9,270 nucleotides of DNA, taken from contig SKWC01000352.1 in the NCBI GenBank assembly GCA_007129145.1, forward strand, positions 1-9,270. The letters run 5' to 3'. The first letter of the stretch is position 1; each line of letters opens with the position of its first letter. Shown piece after piece: positions 6,291 through 9,270 of the stretch. The notes under the pieces are model-generated. The model saw nothing but the letters and a program-made list of their open reading frames with translations. It was not told where the DNA came from and searched no databases. The DNA is from Rubritepida sp. Its GTDB lineage: Bacteria > Pseudomonadota > Alphaproteobacteria > Acetobacterales > Acetobacteraceae. The translations under genes were made by a program, and so were the position numbers.

Positions 6291-7283
6291 TCAGCCGCGC
6301 GCCGGGGCGTAGCCCGCGAGCGCGTTGTAGGCCTCGTCGTTCATCGCCTGGCTGGCCTCATGGCCGCGCCAGACATACGGGAAGCCGCCCTGGGTGGCGA
6401 AGGCGCGGTAGTCCTCGCGCTCGAGCGTGGCGCGGTATGCGTTGGCGAAGCGCTCCAGCCGGTCGGGGTGGCGCTCGGCGAAGGAGCGCCGGCAGATCAC
6501 CGAGACGGTGTAGCTGCTGACCATGGGCATGGTGACACCGAAATTCTCGCGCATGGCGGTGTTCATCATGGGCACGCCCCATTCGGCGTGGTCCTCATCG
6601 TCCACCACCGCCAGCGGGCGGATGCGGTCGCGGATGCTGCGCGAGCCCTGGGCGGCGACGATGGTCATGTCCACATGCCCGCCGGCCACCGCGGTGCGCA
6701 CCGGCGCGCCGCCGTCATAGGTGACGAAGCGGATGGCATCGCGCGGCAGGCCCAGGCGCTCCAGCATGATCAGGTGCTGGATATAGGCGCCGCTGCCCGC
6801 CATCACGGCCGTGGAGACGGTGCCCGGGCGCTCGCGGATGGCGTTCACCAGCTCCTGCATGGTGCGGTAGGGGCTGTCGGCCGGCACCGCGACGATCGCG
6901 TAGTCCACCCATTGGGTGTTGATGATGTGGAAATCCTCCCAGCGGATCGGCGCGTTGAGCTGGAGGATGGCGTTCGCCAGGAAGGGCACCGCCTGCATCA
7001 CCAGGAAGTGCGAGCCGTCGTCGCGCTGGGTGCGGAACCAGGTCGCACCCGTCGCCCCCGAGGCGCCGGGGCGGTTGATCACGTTGATCGCGGTGCCGCC
7101 CAGTTCCTCGGGCATGTGCTGGGCGATGCTGCGCCCCATGCGGTCGGCCGAGCCGCCGGGGTTGAAGGGCACCACGAAGGTGATGCGGTCGCGCGGGCCC
7201 GGCCAGGCGGATTGGGCGCGCAGGATGCCCGGTGCGGCCAGCAGGCCCGCACCGGTCAGCGTCATCAGTTGGCGACGGTTCAT
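6291..7283 (-). CDS. tctC: Bug/TctC-type periplasmic solute receptor of the TctCBA operon
   Basis: This 330-residue receptor opens with a short signal peptide (NRRQLMTLTGAGLLAAPGILRA, residues 2-23; the paired Arg is twin-arginine-like) and likely cleavage near Ala23/Gln24. PFNPGGSAD (39-47) is the family ligand-loop motif. INVINRPGASGATGATWF, VSTAVMAGSGAYIQHL, FVTYDGGAPVRTAVAGGHVDM and IRPLAVVDDEDHAEWGVPMM follow at the places expected for Bug proteins. The DGG version of the usual PY.GG motif and a Trp-rich middle part (IRWEDF, TQWVDY) make it clearly different from the orphan receptor at 2551, so the two probably bind different ligands. The start is set by GGGAGGA upstream; a longer open frame extending to 8060 is not coding. 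It is expected to deliver substrate to the TctAB pair encoded directly downstream. Confidence 0.94.
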   Translation of the reverse strand: MNRRQLMTLTGAGLLAAPGILRAQSAWPGPRDRITFVVPFNPGGSADRMGRSIAQHMPEELGGTAINVINRPGASGATGATWFRTQRDDGSHFLVMQAVPFLANAILQLNAPIRWEDFHIINTQWVDYAIVAVPADSPYRTMQELVNAIRERPGTVSTAVMAGSGAYIQHLIMLERLGLPRDAIRFVTYDGGAPVRTAVAGGHVDMTIVAAQGSRSIRDRIRPLAVVDDEDHAEWGVPMMNTAMRENFGVTMPMVSSYTVSVICRRSFAERHPDRLERFANAYRATLEREDYRAFATQGGFPYVWRGHEASQAMNDEAYNALAGYAPARG

Positions 7284-7305
7284 TCCTTGTTTCCTCCCGA
7301 TGGTC

Positions 7306-7323
7306 CGGCCCGCCACGGGGCCG
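7306..7323 (-). other. Intercistronic hairpin before the receptor gene
   Basis: CGGCCC and GGGCCG form a perfect 6-bp stem with a 6-base loop in the 44-bp gap between the lyase stop and the receptor ATG, just 5' of the receptor ribosome site. Such hairpins can protect downstream mRNA and so raise receptor levels over the first gene. This is inferred from position; in DNA this GC-rich, short stems also occur by chance. Confidence 0.35.
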
Positions 7324-7327
7324 TTGG

Positions 7328-8290
7328 TCAGCCCTTCTTCTCGGGCATGTGGCCCAGCGTGCCGGCGTATTTCTCGCCGGCCTCCGGCGGCAGGTAGGCG
7401 TCCTCCATCTCGCGGATGCGGTCGAAGCCGGCGAAGCCGTGCAGATTGCCCATGGGGTGCTGCTTGAAGCGCGCATCCAGCGCGGCCTCGGCCATGGTGC
7501 CGTGCTCGCGGATGGTCATGGCGAAGTCGTGCACCGCCATGATGGTGGCGCGCATCGCCGCCCCGGGCAGGATGCACATGGCGATGTTGTTGTCGGCCAT
7601 CTGCTGCTCGGTCAGGCGGGGGCTGATGCCGGTCATGTTGTAGAAGACCGGTCCCTTCACCTCGCGGCCCACGCGCTGCACCTCCTCCACATTGGCCGGG
7701 CCCTCCACGAAGGCGAGGTCGGCGCCGGCGTCGAGGAAGGCGTTGGCGCGCCAGATCGCCTCCTCCAGCGAGCCGCCATGGGCGCCGCGCGCATCGGTGC
7801 GCGCGATCAGCACGAAGTCGCGGTCCAGCGCGTCGCGCGTGTCGGCGGCGGCGCGGATCTTGCGCACGGCCTCCTCGCGCTCGACCACCAGGCGGCCGGC
7901 GACATGGCCGCAGCGCTTGGGTGCGACCTGGTCCTCGATGTGGATGCCTGCCACGCCGGCGCGGATGAATTCCTCGACCGTGCGGACCACGTTGATGGCG
8001 TTGCCATGGCCGGTGTCGGCATCCGCGATGACGGGCGCGCGCACCGCGCCCGCGATGCATTTGGCGTTGAACACCATCTCGGTCAGGGTCGCGAGGCCGG
8101 CATCTGGCAGGCCCAGCAGCGACAGTGAGGTGCCGTAGCCCGACATATAGACGGCCGGAAAGCCGGCATGCTCCAGCACGCGGGCGGACAGCGCGTTGTA
8201 GCAGCCGGGAACCACCACGGGGCGGTTCTGGCGCATCAGGCCGCGCAGGCGGGTGGTCGGGCGTTCGGCCTCGGCGGTGCCCAGGCGCAT
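7328..8290 (-). CDS. Isocitrate lyase/PEP mutase-family lyase
   Basis: This 320-residue TIM-barrel enzyme belongs to the isocitrate lyase/phosphoenolpyruvate mutase superfamily. It shows PGCYNALSARVLEHAGF (28-44), the substrate-loop strand SGYG (50-53), the magnesium-binding DADTGHG (90-96), IHIEDQ (116-121) and the flexible catalytic loop KRCGH (125-129). Its Cys127 marks lyases (2-methylisocitrate lyase, 2,3-dimethylmalate lyase) rather than PEP mutase. His95 replaces the aromatic residue usual in DADTG[FY]G. Members split a C-C bond of 2-hydroxy-di/tricarboxylates, usually giving pyruvate or a related oxo-acid. It heads the operon, 44 bp before the receptor gene; its ATG shares a base with the stop of a possible leader ORF. 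It is not adjacent to prpC/prpD-type genes, so a methylcitrate-cycle role is unsupported. The family is sure; the substrate is unknown. Confidence 0.93.
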   Translation of the reverse strand: MRLGTAEAERPTTRLRGLMRQNRPVVVPGCYNALSARVLEHAGFPAVYMSGYGTSLSLLGLPDAGLATLTEMVFNAKCIAGAVRAPVIADADTGHGNAINVVRTVEEFIRAGVAGIHIEDQVAPKRCGHVAGRLVVEREEAVRKIRAAADTRDALDRDFVLIARTDARGAHGGSLEEAIWRANAFLDAGADLAFVEGPANVEEVQRVGREVKGPVFYNMTGISPRLTEQQMADNNIAMCILPGAAMRATIMAVHDFAMTIREHGTMAEAALDARFKQHPMGNLHGFAGFDRIREMEDAYLPPEAGEKYAGTLGHMPEKKG

Positions 8291-8355
8291 CAGCCTCGCC
8301 CCCCGGCGCGGCAGGACGGCGTGGAATGATGGCGGGCGTGGAGCACAGCCGGCAT
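8290..8355 (-). CDS. Possible 21-codon leader ORF coupled to the lyase gene
   Basis: On the minus strand an ATG at 8355 is preceded by a strong GAGGGGG four bases upstream and opens 21 codons (MPAVLHARHH..., one Cys at position 15, Arg/Gly-rich end). Its TGA (8292-8290) shares its last base with the ATG of the lyase gene (TGATG). The lyase gene itself has only a weak, closely spaced GAGG, so ribosomes may reach it through this ORF. No similarity to a known peptide is recognised. It could be a translational-coupling leader, an attenuator, or a chance frame. Confidence 0.4.
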   Translation of the reverse strand: MPAVLHARHHSTPSCRAGGRG

Positions 8356-8388
8356 GTTTCCCCCTCAGGCGGTCAATTCTTGGCCCTC

Positions 8389-8419
8389 AGCCTACGCCGC
8401 CACGCGCCACCCCTGTCAA
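8389..8419 (-). promoter_or_regulatory. Possible promoter of the lyase-tctCBA-hydrolase operon
   Basis: On the minus strand a perfect TTGACA (8419-8414) is followed after 19 bases by TAGGCT (8394-8389), a weak -10. It lies about 34 bases before the leader ORF start. The spacing is longer than the optimum of 17, so this is only a candidate. An imperfect dyad, GGTCAA-TTC-TTGGCC on the plus strand (8371-8385), would fall around the transcription start, where a repressor could act. Confidence 0.3.
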
Positions 8420-8443
8420 CAACGGCGCCTGAATGGATGGACA

Positions 8444-8474
8444 GCGGCCGGCCGCGGGCCGATGGTCCGGCCGC
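8444..8474 (+). other. Strong hairpin abutting the flavoprotein start codon
   Basis: GCGGCCGG (8444-8451) and CCGGCCGC (8467-8474) are exact complements. With a one-base bulge the stem extends to ten pairs. It ends on the base before the ATG at 8475. If that ATG is used, the hairpin occupies the place of a ribosome site; if the in-frame ATG at 8433 is used, it is coding sequence. Confidence 0.4.
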
Positions 8475-9270
8475 ATGGAAAGGCGCGCGCGGGCATTGGT
8501 GGTCGGAGGCGGCCCGGCGGGGCTGATGGCTGCCGAGGTGCTGGCGCAGGGCGGCGTGGCCGTGCGCGTGCTGGACGCCATGCCACGGCCGGGGCGGAAG
8601 TTCCTGCTGGCCGGGCGCGGCGGGCTGAACCTGACCCATTCCGATCCGCTCCCCGCCTTCCTCGGTCGCTATGACACCTCCGCCATCTACCCCCTCATCG
8701 AGGCCTTCCCGCCCGCCGCGCTGGTCGCCTGGTGCGAGGGGCTGGGGCAGGAAGTGTTCACCGGCAGTTCGGGCCGCGTGTTCCCGCGCGCGATGAAGGC
8801 ATCGCCGCTGCTGCGCGCCTGGCTGCGCCGGCTGGAGGGGCTGGATGTGGTGTTCCAGGGCGGGGCGCGTTTCCTGGGCTTCGGCGCGCAGGGGGCGCTG
8901 CGCTTCGCCCATGGCGAGGAAGCGGCCGATGCGGTGGTGCTGGCGCTGGGCGGCGCGTCCTGGCCGCAATTGGGCAGCGACGGCGCCTGGACGGCTGCCT
9001 TCCCGGCCGGCGATGTGACGCCGCTGCTCCCGGCGAACATGGGCTTCCATGTCGCCTGGTCCGAGCACTTCGCCACGCGCTTCGCGGGCATGCCGCTGAA
9101 GCGCGTGGCGCTGATGGCGGGTGGGCGGCGCTGGATGGGCGAGGCCATGGTCACCGCGCGGGGCATCGAGGGGGGCGTGGTCTACGCCGCCGGCGCTGCG
9201 CTGGGGGCCGCCCCGCCGGGGGGTGTCACGCTGGACCTGCGGCCCGATCTCGACGCCGCGGCCCTGCGCG
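8475..9270 (+). CDS. HI0933/PP_4765-type NAD(P)/FAD-dependent flavoprotein, N-terminal part (cut by right edge)
   Basis: The 265 visible residues open with an FAD-binding Rossmann strand (RALVVGGGPAGLMAAEVL, residues 6-23; acidic Asp34 ends the second strand). PGRKFLLAGRGGLNLTHS (39-56) is the signature of the HI0933-like (BaiN/RdsA) flavoproteins. TGSSGRVFPRAMKASPLL (96-113) and LALGGASWPQLGSDGAW are diagnostic of the subgroup that includes Pseudomonas putida PP_4765. The family normally has about 380-420 residues, so roughly a third is missing. The cellular role is not established; related BaiN proteins reduce double bonds of steroid intermediates. Start: the ATG at 8475 places GGGPAG close to the N-terminus as usual, but it has no ribosome site. 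An in-frame ATG at 8433 would add 14 residues and also lacks one. It is divergent from the lyase operon and probably functionally unrelated. Confidence 0.92.
   Translation, partial: MERRARALVVGGGPAGLMAAEVLAQGGVAVRVLDAMPRPGRKFLLAGRGGLNLTHSDPLPAFLGRYDTSAIYPLIEAFPPAALVAWCEGLGQEVFTGSSGRVFPRAMKASPLLRAWLRRLEGLDVVFQGGARFLGFGAQGALRFAHGEEAADAVVLALGGASWPQLGSDGAWTAAFPAGDVTPLLPANMGFHVAWSEHFATRFAGMPLKRVALMAGGRRWMGEAMVTARGIEGGVVYAAGAALGAAPPGGVTLDLRPDLDAAALR

Noticed and set aside
7284..8060. Upstream extension of the receptor frame to 8060
   Set aside because: The extra residues are Arg/His-rich nonsense overlapping the lyase gene. The receptor has a proper signal peptide and ribosome site at 7283.
7328..8290. 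Assignment of the lyase as prpB (2-methylisocitrate lyase)
   Set aside because: The KRCGH loop fits, but no methylcitrate-cycle partner genes are nearby and the DADTGHG variant differs from the usual form, so only the superfamily is named.

Overview
The window is very GC-rich, densely packed DNA with strong G/C third-position codon bias. Its gene content (two Bug-type solute receptors, a complete TctCBA transporter, a cobalt-type nitrile hydratase, many small catabolic hydrolases) suggests a free-living alphaproteobacterium, perhaps a Roseomonas-like member of the Acetobacteraceae. That placement comes from style and gene content, not from a marker gene. I see no rRNA, tRNA, insertion sequence, CRISPR array or phage gene.

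Layout. Region A (1-2426, minus strand) is a tight three-gene unit, transcribed right to left: a fused nitrile-hydratase/thiocyanate-hydrolase-like protein (2426-1428), an MBL-fold hydrolase with a C-terminal winged-helix-like tail (1428-421) and a gamma-glutamyltransferase-family protein (413 to beyond the left edge). Region B (2551-3567, plus) is a lone Bug-type periplasmic receptor, divergent from region A. A perfect 26-bp palindrome at 3575-3600 separates it from the convergent region C. Region C (8355-3607, minus) is a five-gene operon: ICL/PEP-mutase-family lyase, Bug receptor, TctB, TctA, isochorismatase-like cysteine hydrolase. A possible 21-codon leader ORF precedes it and ends exactly on the lyase start codon. 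Region D (8475 to beyond the right edge, plus) is the N-terminal two thirds of a flavoprotein of the HI0933/PP_4765 type, divergent from region C.

How the genes may work together. Region C looks like an import-and-degrade cassette. The receptor and TctAB bring in an organic acid; the hydrolase would remove an amide or carbamoyl group and the lyase would split a C-C bond of a 2-hydroxy- or 2-oxo-acid. Region A may hydrate a nitrile or hydrolyse thiocyanate, with the MBL and GGT-family enzymes acting on the product or a conjugate. No substrate can be read from the sequence.

The most unusual object is the fusion at 2426-1428. A nitrile hydratase beta-subunit N-terminal half is joined to a complete cobalt-type alpha subunit through a His/Asp repeat linker, and the beta C-terminal half is missing from the window.
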